A stretch of DNA of 64,000 bases from Streptomyces sp. DG2A-72 (GTDB lineage Bacteria > Actinomycetota > Actinomycetes > Streptomycetales > Streptomycetaceae): the NCBI RefSeq assembly GCF_030499575.1, contig NZ_JASTLC010000001.1, forward strand, positions 7,588,001 to 7,652,000. Direction: 5' to 3'. The notes below the pieces were generated by a model, which was not told the origin of the DNA, did not search any database, and saw only the letters and a program-made list of their open reading frames with translations. Positions 26,426-35,711 of this stretch are shown here, piece after piece. How positions within the stretch are numbered: the first letter of the stretch is position 1; every line of letters starts with the position of its first letter. Position numbers and translations under genes: made by a program.

Positions 26426-27255
26426 GACTCGACGTCGTCACGATCTTCCCCGAGTACCTGGAGCCCCTGAACGTCTCCCTCGTCGGCAAGGCACGCGCGC
26501 GTGGACAGCTGAATGTGCACGTGCATGATCTGCGGACCTGGACGTACGACCGCCACAACACGGTCGACGACACCCCGTACGGCGGCGGCCCCGGCATGGT
26601 GATGAAGACCGAGCCCTGGGGCAACGCCCTGGACTCCGTCCTCGCCGACGGCTACGAGACCGGCTCCCACGCCCCCGCCCTCCTCGTCCCCACGCCCAGC
26701 GGTCGCCCCTTCACCCAGGAACTCGCCGTCGAGCTCTCCGAGCGCCCCTGGCTGATCTTCGCGCCCGCCCGCTACGAGGGCATCGACCGCCGTGTCATCG
26801 ACGAGTACGCGACGCGGATGCGTGTCTACGAGGTGTCCATCGGCGACTATGTCCTCGCCGGCGGCGAGGCGGCCGTACTCGTCATCACGGAAGCCGTCGC
26901 GCGTCTGCTGCCCGGCGTCCTGGGCAACGCCGAGTCCCACCGGGACGACTCCTTCGCGCCCGGCGCCATGGCCAGCCTCCTGGAGGGGCCCGTCTACACC
27001 AAGCCGCCCCAGTGGCGCGGCCGGGAGATCCCGGAGGTGCTGCTCAGCGGCCACCACGGCAAGATCGCCCGCTGGCGCCGGGACGAGGCGCTGAAGCGGA
27101 CGACGGCCCATCGGCCCGACCTCATCGAGCGCTGCGACCCCAAGGTCTTCGACAAGAAGGACCGCGAGATGCTCTCCATCCTGGGCTGGATGCCCGACCC
27201 GGAGGGCGAGCCGTACGGCCGATTTTGGCGCAGGCCACAGGGCGTGGAAGAATAG
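26422..27255 (+). CDS. trmD: tRNA (guanine37-N1)-methyltransferase TrmD
   Basis: A 277-residue SPOUT methyltransferase that makes m1G37 and prevents +1 frameshifting. Knot motifs are visible: [31 protein letters not shown] and [20 protein letters not shown]. It starts [16 protein letters not shown] and overlaps rimM by four bases (ATGA). Confidence 0.97.
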   Translation: MRLDVVTIFPEYLEPLNVSLVGKARARGQLNVHVHDLRTWTYDRHNTVDDTPYGGGPGMVMKTEPWGNALDSVLADGYETGSHAPALLVPTPSGRPFTQELAVELSERPWLIFAPARYEGIDRRVIDEYATRMRVYEVSIGDYVLAGGEAAVLVITEAVARLLPGVLGNAESHRDDSFAPGAMASLLEGPVYTKPPQWRGREIPEVLLSGHHGKIARWRRDEALKRTTAHRPDLIERCDPKVFDKKDREMLSILGWMPDPEGEPYGRFWRRPQGVEE

Positions 27256-27391
27256 GCCGCTGCTGTGCGCCGTCCGGCGTGCGCCCCTGCCACAGGGGGA
27301 CACGACGCCCGCCCCGACGAGCACGGCTCTCATTCCAGGAACACCTAGTTTCCGTTGATGACCTGTGGCATCAGCGAAGAAAGCAGACGAA

Positions 27392-27742
27392 ATGTCTCAC
27401 CTGCTCGACTCCGTCGACGCCGCGTCGCTGCGCAGCGACGTCCCGGCCTTCCGCCCGGGCGACACGGTCAACGTCCACGTCCGCGTCATCGAGGGCAACC
27501 GCTCCCGTGTGCAGCAGTTCAAGGGCGTAGTCATCCGTCGCCAGGGCGCCGGTGTCCGCGAGACCTTCACGGTCCGCAAGGTCTCCTTCTCCGTCGGCGT
27601 CGAGCGCACCTTCCCGGTGCACACCCCGATCGTCGAGAAGATCGAGCTCGTCACCAAGGGTGACGTGCGCCGCGCCAAGCTGTACTACCTGCGCGACCTG
27701 CGCGGCAAGGCCGCGAAGATCAAGGAGAAGCGCGAGAACTGA
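27392..27742 (+). CDS. rplS: 50S ribosomal protein L19
   Basis: A 116-residue protein at the 30S/50S interface. It shows the L19 features [20 protein letters not shown] and [20 protein letters not shown], and ends [20 protein letters not shown]. The ATG at 27392 begins the conserved [17 protein letters not shown] just before it serves as RBS. The 136-bp gap after trmD may carry its own promoter. Confidence 0.97.
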   Translation: MSHLLDSVDAASLRSDVPAFRPGDTVNVHVRVIEGNRSRVQQFKGVVIRRQGAGVRETFTVRKVSFSVGVERTFPVHTPIVEKIELVTKGDVRRAKLYYLRDLRGKAAKIKEKREN

Positions 27743-27787
27743 GCGCTTCTCGGAGGTCACAGCGGGGCCGGATAGCATCTGGCCCCG

Positions 27788-28504
27788 ATGGACACCGAAG
27801 CACAGCCGACGGAGCGCGACCGCTCCTCCCGCCCTTTCCCATCCGAGGAGATCTCGGACACAGAGGGGCAGGAGGGACGGTCGCGTTTCGCGTTGGTCTC
27901 GCGGATCACCGACTGGCTCCCCGGCGGGCGGATCAGCCTGACCCTGCTTGTCTGCCTGCTGTTTCTCCTGCTGCTCAACGCGTTCGTGGTGCGGCCGTTC
28001 CAGATTCCCAGCGGATCCATGGAGCGCGGATTGAGGATCGGCGACCGCGTTCTCGTAAATAAGTTGGCGTACCGTTTCGGTGCTCAGCCGCAGCGTGGCG
28101 ATGTGATCGTGTTCGACGGAACGGGGTATTTCGGGGACGCGGACTACATCAAGCGCGTTGTCGGTGTGGGGGGAGACCACGTGGTCTGCTGTGACAAGGA
28201 GGGGAGGATCGTGGTGAACGGCCGGTCGGTCGACGAGTCGTCGTTCCTGTACCCCGGTGACAGCCCGTCCACGGTGCCCTTCGACGTCGTCGTGCCGGAA
28301 GGCACCCTGTTCGTCCTCGGCGACCACCGCAGCGAGTCCAGCGACTCCCGCGACCACCTCGGCTCACCGGGCGGCGGCATGATCCCCGTGGACGACGTCG
28401 TGGGCCGGGCCGACGGGATCGTATGGCCCGCGGGCCACGCCACCCGCCTGCACCGCCCCGACGCCTACGCGCGCGTGCCCGCCGCGGGGGATGGCCATGG
28501 GTAA
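27788..28504 (+). CDS. sipW: Type I signal peptidase SipW
   Basis: The first of four tandem signal peptidases that cleave secreted proteins after translocation. 238 residues: cytoplasmic N-terminus, one transmembrane helix (about 50-68), box B PSGSM with Ser77, and the general base Lys122 in YIKRVVGVGGD. Box E GDHRSESSDSR is also present. It has no C-terminal membrane helix, unlike SipY and SipZ. The ends overlap sipX by 14 bp. Assignment to W-Z follows order and similarity to the S. lividans set that I recall. Confidence 0.9.
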   Translation: MDTEAQPTERDRSSRPFPSEEISDTEGQEGRSRFALVSRITDWLPGGRISLTLLVCLLFLLLLNAFVVRPFQIPSGSMERGLRIGDRVLVNKLAYRFGAQPQRGDVIVFDGTGYFGDADYIKRVVGVGGDHVVCCDKEGRIVVNGRSVDESSFLYPGDSPSTVPFDVVVPEGTLFVLGDHRSESSDSRDHLGSPGGGMIPVDDVVGRADGIVWPAGHATRLHRPDAYARVPAAGDGHG

Positions 28505-29588
28505 CCGCGGCAGGCCGCGCGGTGTCTCCGCTCAGGCGGCCGACAATCTGCTGCCCACCGGCGTCCGGCGGGCATCGTCCCCGGCCGGCGGCCGTACCCG
28601 GGCCGAGCGGCGCAAGCTCCAGCGCAAGGTCAAGCGGCGCCGCAGGCGCTCGGCCGCCAAGGAGATACCCCTCCTCGTCGGTGTGGCCGTCCTCATAGCC
28701 CTCGTCCTGAAGACGTTCCTCGTCCAGGCCTTCGTGATCCCGTCCGGCTCCATGGAGCAGACGATCCAGATCGGCGACCGCGTCCTGGTCGACAAATTCA
28801 CCCCGTGGTTCGGCTCCAAGCCGCAGCGCGGGGACGTCGTCGTCTTCAAGGACCCCGGCGGCTGGCTCCAGGACGAGCAGAGCACCACCAAGAAGGAAGA
28901 CCCCATCATCGTCAAGCAGGTCAAGGAAGGGCTCACCTTCATCGGCCTGCTGCCGTCCGACAACGAGAAGGACCTCATCAAGCGGGTCGTCGGAGTCGGC
29001 GGCGACCGCGTCAAGTGCTGTGACACGCAACGACGGGTGACCGTCAACGGCGTTCCGCTGGAGGAGGGTGACTATCTCTATCCCGGCGACGCCCCGTCCC
29101 AGAGGGAGTTCGACATCACCGTCCCGCAGGGACGGCTGTGGGTGATGGGCGACCACCGCAGCAACTCCGCGGACTCCCGCTCGCACCAGGACCAGGAATA
29201 CGGCGGCACGGTCTCCGAGGACGAAGTGGTGGGCCGGGCCATGGTCATCGCCTGGCCCTTCAACCACTGGAACTCCCTGAACGAACCAAAAACCTACGCT
29301 TCCTTGACCGACTCGACGCCCGGGGCGACCGCGGCTCCCCAGCTGTCGCATAGGGTTGCACCCGACGATCCGAACGGAACGATCCAGCTCCCGACCCCTG
29401 CGGAACTCCCGCTCGTTATGGGAGTGGTGGGCCTGCGCCGCGCATGGGGCAGGCGGCGGCACAGAGTAAGGAGTTGGCGTGGGGGATGTGGCGGTTGGCG
29501 CACGGTCCGGACAAGACGGCGAGGACCGCGGACGCCCCGTGGAAGCACCTGTCCCGGCCGCGGACAGCGCCGTGACCTCCGGGAATGA
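28491..29588 (+). CDS. sipX: Type I signal peptidase SipX
   Basis: 365 residues with a very basic N-terminus (RKLQRKVKRRRRR), one clear transmembrane helix (about 60-76), catalytic Ser87 in IPSGSM, Lys164 in DLIKRVVGVGG and box E GDHRSNSADSR. A short hydrophobic patch (LPLVMGVVGL) near residue 310 might be a C-terminal anchor. Beyond it the frame runs on through Arg/Gly-rich sequence and overlaps the first 110 bp of sipY. I recall SipX of about 320 residues, so the tail is probably an extension through a lost stop codon. Confidence 0.9.
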   Translation: MAMGNRGRPRGVSAQAADNLLPTGVRRASSPAGGRTRAERRKLQRKVKRRRRRSAAKEIPLLVGVAVLIALVLKTFLVQAFVIPSGSMEQTIQIGDRVLVDKFTPWFGSKPQRGDVVVFKDPGGWLQDEQSTTKKEDPIIVKQVKEGLTFIGLLPSDNEKDLIKRVVGVGGDRVKCCDTQRRVTVNGVPLEEGDYLYPGDAPSQREFDITVPQGRLWVMGDHRSNSADSRSHQDQEYGGTVSEDEVVGRAMVIAWPFNHWNSLNEPKTYASLTDSTPGATAAPQLSHRVAPDDPNGTIQLPTPAELPLVMGVVGLRRAWGRRRHRVRSWRGGCGGWRTVRTRRRGPRTPRGSTCPGRGQRRDLRE

Positions 29589-30462
29589 CTCCGGGGCGGC
29601 CGACGACGGCACAACGGCGGACCAGCAGAACCTGACCGGGACCCGGGGGCCGGGCGACTCGACCCCCCAGGCGAAGAAGCCGCGCTCCTTCTGGAAGGAG
29701 CTTCCCATCCTGATCGGTATCGCGCTGGTACTCGCGCTGCTGATCAAGACCTTCCTGGTGCAGGCGTTCTCGATCCCCTCCGACTCGATGCAGAACACCC
29801 TCCAGCAGGGTGACCGCGTCCTGGTCGACAAGCTCACCCCCTGGTTCGGCTCCGAGCCCGACCGCGGCGAGGTCGTCGTCTTCCACGACCCGGACAACTG
29901 GCTGGCGGGCGAGCCCACGACCGACCCGAACGCGCTGCAGACCTTCCTCAGCTGGATCGGCCTGATGCCGTCCGCGGAGGAGAAGGACCTCATCAAGCGC
30001 GTGGTCGGCGTCGGCGGCGACACCATCGAGTGCAAGGGCACGGGCCCGCTGAAGGTCAACGGCAAGGCGCTGAACGAGTCGTCGTACGTCTACCCGGGCA
30101 ACACCCCGTGCAGCGTCGACGACCAGGGCGGCCAGTTCAAGGTGAAGGTCCCCGAGGGCTTCATCTGGGTCATGGGCGACCACCGGCAGAACTCCCGCGA
30201 CTCCCGCTACAACACGTCGGACGAGAACAAGGGCATGGTCCCGGTGGACAAGGTCGTCGGCCGCGCCATCGTCAAGGCCTGGCCGATCAACCGCTGGGGC
30301 ACGCTCCCGGTCCCGGACACCTTCGACCAGCCCGGCCTGAGCGCCCAGGCGGCGACCGCGGTCACTTCGCCGGGTGCCCTGGCGCTCGTAGTGGCTGTGC
30401 CGCTGGTTCTGGTGCGGCGGCGACGGAAGGCGGCCGAGTACCGGAAGGTCTCGGACGACTGA
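29479..30462 (+). CDS. sipY: Type I signal peptidase SipY
   Basis: 327 residues. A long acidic, disordered N-terminus (1-65) precedes the first transmembrane helix (about 74-92), catalytic Ser103 in IPSDSM and Lys173 in LIKRVVGVGG. Box E GDHRQNSRDSR and a C-terminal transmembrane helix (about 290-308) with a following RRRRK anchor are also present. GTG 29479 has an ideal AAGGAG RBS at 29468-29473, which supports this start even though it lies inside the sipX reading frame. Confidence 0.92.
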   Translation: MGDVAVGARSGQDGEDRGRPVEAPVPAADSAVTSGNDSGAADDGTTADQQNLTGTRGPGDSTPQAKKPRSFWKELPILIGIALVLALLIKTFLVQAFSIPSDSMQNTLQQGDRVLVDKLTPWFGSEPDRGEVVVFHDPDNWLAGEPTTDPNALQTFLSWIGLMPSAEEKDLIKRVVGVGGDTIECKGTGPLKVNGKALNESSYVYPGNTPCSVDDQGGQFKVKVPEGFIWVMGDHRQNSRDSRYNTSDENKGMVPVDKVVGRAIVKAWPINRWGTLPVPDTFDQPGLSAQAATAVTSPGALALVVAVPLVLVRRRRKAAEYRKVSDD

Positions 30463-30531
30463 GGCCTCAGTCGTCCGTGTACCAAGACTTGGGCTGACCC
30501 GGCGCCGTACCCCCGGGTAGGGTGCGGACCC

Positions 30532-31308
30532 ATGGGTGGCGAGAGCACGACACGTACGGCCCCGCGCAGCGGTGGGGTGGACAGGAGCCCGGCGGGCGGC
30601 CGGATCGGACAGCGGTTGTCCGGAGTGGCCGTGGCGCTGGGCCTTGTGCTGTTCCTCGGCGGATTCGCCTGGGGCGCGGTCGTCTATCGGCCGTACACCG
30701 TGCCCACCAGCTCGATGTCGCCGACGATCGACATGGGCAACCGGGTGCTCGCGGAGCGGGTCGACGGCGCCGACGTACGCCGGGGTGACGTCGTCGTCTT
30801 CCGGGACAAGACCTGGGTGACCAACGCGCCCGTGGTCAAGCGGGTCGTCGCCGTCGGTGGGGACACCGTCGCCTGCTGCACCGATGGCAAGCTGACCGTC
30901 AACGGCAAGCAGATCGACGAACCGTATCTGCCCAAGGGCAGTGCGGCCGAGATCTCGGACTTCCCGACCGTGACGGTCCCCGAGGGGCGGCTGTTCCTGC
31001 TCGGCGACGAACGACAGGGCTCCCTGGACTCCACCGCCCACCTGACCGACGCCGCCAGCGGCACGGTGGCGCGCAGTGCCGTCAGCGCCCGGGTCGACGC
31101 GGTCGTCTGGCCCATGGACGGCATGCTGCAGAGCCCCAGCGGCTTCGAGACGCTCGGCGCCCTGTCCTCGCCGGGACCGCTGCGTACGATCGTCGCGCTG
31201 GTGATCGTCGGCGGTGTCCTCGTCCTCGGCGGTGGCGCGTACGGCCCGATCGCCAAGCGGTTCGGCTCCCGCAACCGGACGAGCCCGGAGTCGGCCGGTG
31301 CCCGCTGA
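30532..31308 (+). CDS. sipZ: Type I signal peptidase SipZ
   Basis: 258 residues, the length I recall for SipZ of S. lividans. First transmembrane helix at about 30-51, catalytic Ser61 in VPTSSM, Lys103 in VVKRVVAVGGD, and a divergent box E GDERQGSLDST in place of GDHRxxSxDSR. A C-terminal helix lies at about 220-240. It is the most divergent of the four. The Nudix gene start overlaps its end. Confidence 0.92.
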   Translation: MGGESTTRTAPRSGGVDRSPAGGRIGQRLSGVAVALGLVLFLGGFAWGAVVYRPYTVPTSSMSPTIDMGNRVLAERVDGADVRRGDVVVFRDKTWVTNAPVVKRVVAVGGDTVACCTDGKLTVNGKQIDEPYLPKGSAAEISDFPTVTVPEGRLFLLGDERQGSLDSTAHLTDAASGTVARSAVSARVDAVVWPMDGMLQSPSGFETLGALSSPGPLRTIVALVIVGGVLVLGGGAYGPIAKRFGSRNRTSPESAGAR

Positions 31309-31822
31309 GGCGATGGACGTCGGCGTGGAATCGTACGGAGGCGGGCTGCGCAAGGTGGCCCGGGTCGTCCTCCTCGACCCGGACGACCGCATCCTGCTGC
31401 TGCACGGCCATGAGCCGGACGATCGGGCCGACGACTGGTGGTTCACGCCCGGGGGCGGTCTGGAGGGCGATGAGACCCGTGAGCAGGCCGCTCTGAGGGA
31501 ACTCGCGGAGGAGACCGGGATCACCGAGGTCGAGCTCGGTCCGGTGCTGTGGCGGCGGAAGTGCTCGTTCCCGTTCGCGGGCCGACGCTGGGACCAGGAC
31601 GAGTGGTACTACCTGGCCCGCACGACACAGACGGCCACGCGGGCCGCGGGCCTCACCGAGCTGGAGCGGCGCAGTGTCGCCGGAGCACGTTGGTGGACCT
31701 GTGAGGAACTGACCCGGGCGCATGAGACGGTGTATCCGACCAGACTCGCCGAGCTGCTGCGCAGGCTGCTCGACGAAGGTCCCCCGGCCAGGCCCGAGAT
31801 CCTTGACACAGAAATCGTCTAG
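31298..31822 (+). CDS. Nudix hydrolase
   Basis: 174 residues with a perfect Nudix box (GGLEGDETREQAALRELAEE followed by TGI; consensus Gx5Ex7REUxEExGU). Such enzymes hydrolyse nucleoside diphosphate derivatives; the substrate here is unknown. I chose GTG 31298 with GGAG seven bases upstream, overlapping sipZ by 11 bp. ATG 31313 is an alternative. Translational coupling to sipZ is likely. Confidence 0.9.
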   Translation: MPAEAMDVGVESYGGGLRKVARVVLLDPDDRILLLHGHEPDDRADDWWFTPGGGLEGDETREQAALRELAEETGITEVELGPVLWRRKCSFPFAGRRWDQDEWYYLARTTQTATRAAGLTELERRSVAGARWWTCEELTRAHETVYPTRLAELLRRLLDEGPPARPEILDTEIV

Positions 31823-31878
31823 GGGCTCACGGGACTGGCGCACAATGGTGGGATCGCACGGCTGAAGGGGAACATGCC

Positions 31879-32187
31879 ATGAGCGCCGAGGACCTCGAAA
31901 AGTACGAGACCGAGATGGAGCTGAAGCTCTACCGGGAGTACCGCGATGTCGTCGGTCTGTTCAAATACGTGATCGAGACCGAGCGGCGCTTCTACCTGAC
32001 CAATGACTATGAGATGCAGGTGCACTCGGTCCAGGGTGAGGTGTTCTTCGAGGTGTCCATGGCGGACGCCTGGGTGTGGGACATGTACCGGCCGGCACGG
32101 TTCGTGAAGCAGGTCCGGGTGCTCACATTCAAGGACGTGAACATCGAGGAGCTGAACAAGAGCGATCTGGAACTGCCGAGTGGGTGA
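31879..32187 (+). CDS. DUF2469 family protein
   Basis: A 102-residue acidic protein strictly conserved in actinobacteria (MSAEDLEKYETEMELKLYRE at the start, WVWDMYRPARFVKQVRVLTF near the end). No function is known to me. It regularly sits between the signal peptidases and yraN. AAGGGGA precedes the ATG. Confidence 0.92.
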   Translation: MSAEDLEKYETEMELKLYREYRDVVGLFKYVIETERRFYLTNDYEMQVHSVQGEVFFEVSMADAWVWDMYRPARFVKQVRVLTFKDVNIEELNKSDLELPSG

Positions 32188-32294
32188 GCGTCCTCCGCAG
32201 GGGTGACGGAGTTTTCCACAACCGGTGAGTAATCCACCAAGATCAACTTGATCTGCTCGATTGCGTGACGGTTGGCGCCGGAGGTGGTGCCGAC

Positions 32295-32657
32295 ATGAAC
32301 GCACGAGGTGGACTCGGCAGGTACGGCGAAGACCTGGCCGCACGGCGACTGGCCGCGGTCGGGATGACGGTCCTGGAGCGCAACTGGCGCTGTGGACGCA
32401 CAGGTGAGATCGACATCGTGGCGAGGGACGGCGACGTCCTGGTGCTCTGTGAGGTGAAGACCCGCAGGGCCGGGCCCTTCGAGCATCCGATGGCGGCGAT
32501 CACGCCTGCTAAGGCCGATCGCCTACGCCGCCTGGCGGAACGCTGGGTGCAGGAACACGGAGGAGCCCCGCCGGGAGGCGTCCGCATCGACCTCATCGGA
32601 GTCGTCCTGCCCCGCCGCGGCGCTGCCGTCGTCGAGCACGCGCGGGGGGTGGCCTGA
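32295..32657 (+). CDS. YraN/UPF0102 endonuclease-like protein
   Basis: 120 residues. It has [20 protein letters not shown] and the nuclease-fold motif [20 protein letters not shown] with Glu, Asp and ExK in the PD-(D/E)xK arrangement. GGAGGT at 32280-32285 supports the ATG at 32295. A small palindrome AGATCAA-C-TTGATCT lies upstream at 32240-32254. The gene is one base from the ComM-like gene, and YraN-ComM-DprA is a recurring trio linked with DNA uptake/processing. Confidence 0.9.
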   Translation: MNARGGLGRYGEDLAARRLAAVGMTVLERNWRCGRTGEIDIVARDGDVLVLCEVKTRRAGPFEHPMAAITPAKADRLRRLAERWVQEHGGAPPGGVRIDLIGVVLPRRGAAVVEHARGVA

Positions 32658-32658
32658 C

Positions 32659-34284
32659 ATGGGGTTCGCTCGTACGTGCTCGGTGGCACTGGTCGGCGTC
32701 GAGGGCGTCGTCGTCGAGGTCCAGGCCGACCTGGAACCCGGGGTCGCCGCGTTCACGCTGGTGGGGTTGCCGGACAAGAGCCTGACGGAGAGTCGGGATC
32801 GGGTTCGGGCTGCGGTGGTGAATTCGGGGGCGGAGTGGCCCGCCAAGAAGCTGACGGTGGGGCTCAGCCCGGCGTCGGTGCCGAAGGCGGGCAGCGGCTT
32901 CGATCTGGCCGTCGCATGTGCCGTGCTCGGCGCCGCCGAACGGATCGACCCACGCGTGCTCGCCGACATCGTGATGATCGGGGAGCTGGGGCTGGACGGC
33001 AGGGTGCGCCCGGTGCGGGGCATCCTGCCCGCCGTGCTGGCCGCGGCCGACGCGGGCTATGAACAGGTGGTCGTTCCCGAGTGCGCCGCCGCCGAGGCCA
33101 CCTTGGTGCCAGGCGTGTCCGTACTGGGTGTACGCAGCCTGCGCCAGCTGATCGCCGTTCTCGCCGACGAGCCCGTGCCGGAGGAGGAACCGGACGAACA
33201 AGGCCGCCCGGACCCGCTCCTGGCCGGCCTGCGCGTACCCGGCACAGGTGCGGCCACGGGCATGCACAGCATGGGCACCGCGCAGCCCGACCACGGCCAT
33301 GACCTCGCCGATGTCGTCGGCCAGATCTCGGCCCGCACGGCAGTGGAGGTCGCCGCGGCGGGCGGCCACCACCTGTTCCTCGAAGGGCCGCCCGGCGCGG
33401 GGAAGACCATGCTCGCGGAGCGGCTGCCCGCCATCCTGCCTCGGCTCAGCCGACAGGAGTCGCTGGAGGTCACGGCGGTGCACTCGGTGGCGGGTCTGCT
33501 GCCGCCGGGCAAACCCCTGATCGATGTCGCCCCGTATTGCGCCCCGCACCACTCGGCGACGATGCAGGCACTCGTCGGTGGCGGCGCCTCCATCGCCCGG
33601 CCCGGTGCGGTGTCGCTCTCCCACCGGGGCGTGCTCTTCCTGGACGAGACGCCGGAGTTCAGCAGTCAGGCCCTGGACGCCCTGCGGCAGCCGCTGGAAG
33701 CGGGGCACGTCGTGATCGCGCGCAGTGCCGGCGTCGTGCGCTTCCCGGCGAAGTTCCAGATGGTGCTCGCGGCCAACCCCTGCCCGTGCGGGCGCTTCTC
33801 CGTGAAGGACGACTTCTGCGACTGCCCACCGTCGTCGATCCGCCGCTACCAGGCCAGGCTGTCCGGCCCGCTGCTGGACCGGGTTGACCTCCGGGTCGAG
33901 GTGGACCGCGTCACGAGGGTGCAGCTGACCGAGCGCGGCGCCCGGGGCGAATCCACTGCGACGGTCGCCGATCGGGTGCGCAGCGCCAGGGAACGGGCGG
34001 CGACCCGCCTGGCCGGCACGCCATGGCGCACCAACAGTGAAGTCCCCGGACGTGAGCTGCGCAGCAGGTGGTATGCCGTCCGCGGCGCCATGGACGAGGC
34101 GGAACGGAACCTCGAGCGGGGCGTACTCACCGCACGCGGACTCGACCGTGTGCTGCGCGTCGCCTGGACCGTCGCCGACCTCCTCGGCCACGACCGGCCC
34201 GATGCGACGGACGTCGCCCTGGCCCTGCAACTGCGCACCGGGGTGCCCCGCGGCGTGCCCATGGCCATCGGGGCCATGACGTGA
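32659..34284 (+). CDS. ComM/YifB family Mg-chelatase-like AAA+ ATPase
   Basis: 541 residues. The N-terminal Lon-protease-like fold (VVVEVQADLEPGVAAFTLVG and on, with SPASVPKAGSGFDLAVA) precedes an AAA+ domain with Walker A EGPPGAGKTM and Walker B VLFLDETPEF. The cysteine-rich NPCPCGRFSVKDDFCDCPP insert and a C-terminal Mg-chelatase domain (RGLDRVLRVAWTVADL) follow. ComM in Haemophilus is a branch-migration helicase for natural transformation; its role in Streptomyces is unknown. It overlaps dprA by four bases. Confidence 0.93.
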   Translation: MGFARTCSVALVGVEGVVVEVQADLEPGVAAFTLVGLPDKSLTESRDRVRAAVVNSGAEWPAKKLTVGLSPASVPKAGSGFDLAVACAVLGAAERIDPRVLADIVMIGELGLDGRVRPVRGILPAVLAAADAGYEQVVVPECAAAEATLVPGVSVLGVRSLRQLIAVLADEPVPEEEPDEQGRPDPLLAGLRVPGTGAATGMHSMGTAQPDHGHDLADVVGQISARTAVEVAAAGGHHLFLEGPPGAGKTMLAERLPAILPRLSRQESLEVTAVHSVAGLLPPGKPLIDVAPYCAPHHSATMQALVGGGASIARPGAVSLSHRGVLFLDETPEFSSQALDALRQPLEAGHVVIARSAGVVRFPAKFQMVLAANPCPCGRFSVKDDFCDCPPSSIRRYQARLSGPLLDRVDLRVEVDRVTRVQLTERGARGESTATVADRVRSARERAATRLAGTPWRTNSEVPGRELRSRWYAVRGAMDEAERNLERGVLTARGLDRVLRVAWTVADLLGHDRPDATDVALALQLRTGVPRGVPMAIGAMT

Positions 34285-35441
34285 ACGGTGACGACGACCC
34301 GGCCGACGAACTGCTCGCCCGTGTCTTCCTCACCCGCGTCATCGAACCCGGCGACGAGGTCGGTGGGCGGTGGGTGCGGGAGTTGGGGGCCGTGGAGGTG
34401 GCGCGGGTGTTGCGGGAGGGCGGGGCGCAGCTTGCCGGGGTCACGGACAAGCGGTGGGCCGGGCTGCGGGCCAGGGCTCAGGCGGCCGAGCCTCGGCGGG
34501 ATCTCGGCGTTGCTCGGGACGCCGGGGTGCGGTTTGTGTCGCCGGGGGATGCCGAGTGGCCTGGGCAGTTGGATGATCTGGGAGATGCCCGGCCGCTGGG
34601 GCTGTGGGTGCGTGGGCGGCCCAGCCTGCGGATATGGGCGCTGAGGTCGGTCGCCGTGGTGGGCGCGCGGGCCTGCACGGAGTACGGCGCGCACATGGCC
34701 GTCACGCTCGCCGCCGGGCTGGCCGAGCGCGGATGGGTGGTCGTGTCCGGCGGAGCCTACGGCGTGGACGGCGCCGCACACCGCGGTGCCCTCGGCGCCG
34801 GCGGTGCCACCGTCGCCGTACTCGCCTGCGGAGTCGACCGGCCCTATCCGCGGGGACACACCGAGTTGATCACCAGGATCGCCGAACAGGGGCTGGTGAT
34901 CGGCGAGTTGCCGCCCGGTGATCATCCGACGCCGAGCAGATTCGTGTTGCGGAACAGGGTGATCGCCGCGCTCACCCGGGGCACCGTGGTCGTGGAGGCC
35001 GCCTATCGGAGTGGATCGCTGGTCACGGCACGGGCCGCGCAGCGGTTGGGGCGATTCACGATAGGCGTACCCGGGCCGGCCACCAGCGGACTCTCGGCAG
35101 GGGTGCACCAACTTCTGCGCGCAGACGCCGTGCTGGTCACCGACGCCGCGGACGTCGTGGAGCTGGTCGGCGACATGGGCGAGCTGGCCCCGGACCGGCG
35201 AGGACCCGTGCTGCCGCGGGACCTGCTGGAACCGGGCGCCCGCCGGGTGCTGGCCGCCCTGCCCGCCCGCCGTGCCGCGGCGGCGGACGAGATCGCGCGC
35301 GGCGCGCAGACGACTCAGGACGACACGATCGCGAGACTGTACGAACTCCGAGCACTTGGTTACGTCGAACGACACGGCGACGGCTGGAAGTTGACACGCC
35401 AGGCAATGATCTCCGTCCGTGACGGTCGACACGGCTGCTGA
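34281..35441 (+). CDS. dprA: DNA processing protein DprA
   Basis: 386 residues. The Rossmann-like DprA domain shows VAVVGARACTEYGAHMA, VVSGGAYGVDGAAHRGAL and VLACGVDRPYPRGH. PPGDHPTPSRFVLRNRVIAALTRGTVVVEA also appears in two parts. A C-terminal winged helix (LYELRALGYVER) follows. DprA loads RecA onto incoming single-stranded DNA in competent bacteria. GTG 34281 overlaps the end of the ComM-like gene (GTGA). A weak hairpin (GGTGATC/GATCACC, 35508-35530) follows. Confidence 0.94.
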   Translation: MNGDDDPADELLARVFLTRVIEPGDEVGGRWVRELGAVEVARVLREGGAQLAGVTDKRWAGLRARAQAAEPRRDLGVARDAGVRFVSPGDAEWPGQLDDLGDARPLGLWVRGRPSLRIWALRSVAVVGARACTEYGAHMAVTLAAGLAERGWVVVSGGAYGVDGAAHRGALGAGGATVAVLACGVDRPYPRGHTELITRIAEQGLVIGELPPGDHPTPSRFVLRNRVIAALTRGTVVVEAAYRSGSLVTARAAQRLGRFTIGVPGPATSGLSAGVHQLLRADAVLVTDAADVVELVGDMGELAPDRRGPVLPRDLLEPGARRVLAALPARRAAAADEIARGAQTTQDDTIARLYELRALGYVERHGDGWKLTRQAMISVRDGRHGC

Positions 35442-35711
35442 CCGAGCGTGTTCGGCCGTCCGGGGGAACCCCGACGGCCTTGGGATTTCCCGCAGTTGGC
35501 GCCCGCCGGTGATCACGTAGAGCGATCACCGTGACCCGGCGGTGCGTCCAGCGGAACGTATCTGCGCACGCCTTCCGCCTCGCCGTTCGCGCACTGCGAC
35601 ACTTCAGTCACGCTACGCTCACGAGATCCGGGCGCAGACCGGCAACTCCACATCAGACCGACAGCTCACCCAGGCACCCCCACTTCACGGCAGAACGGCA
35701 CAAGGCAACGA

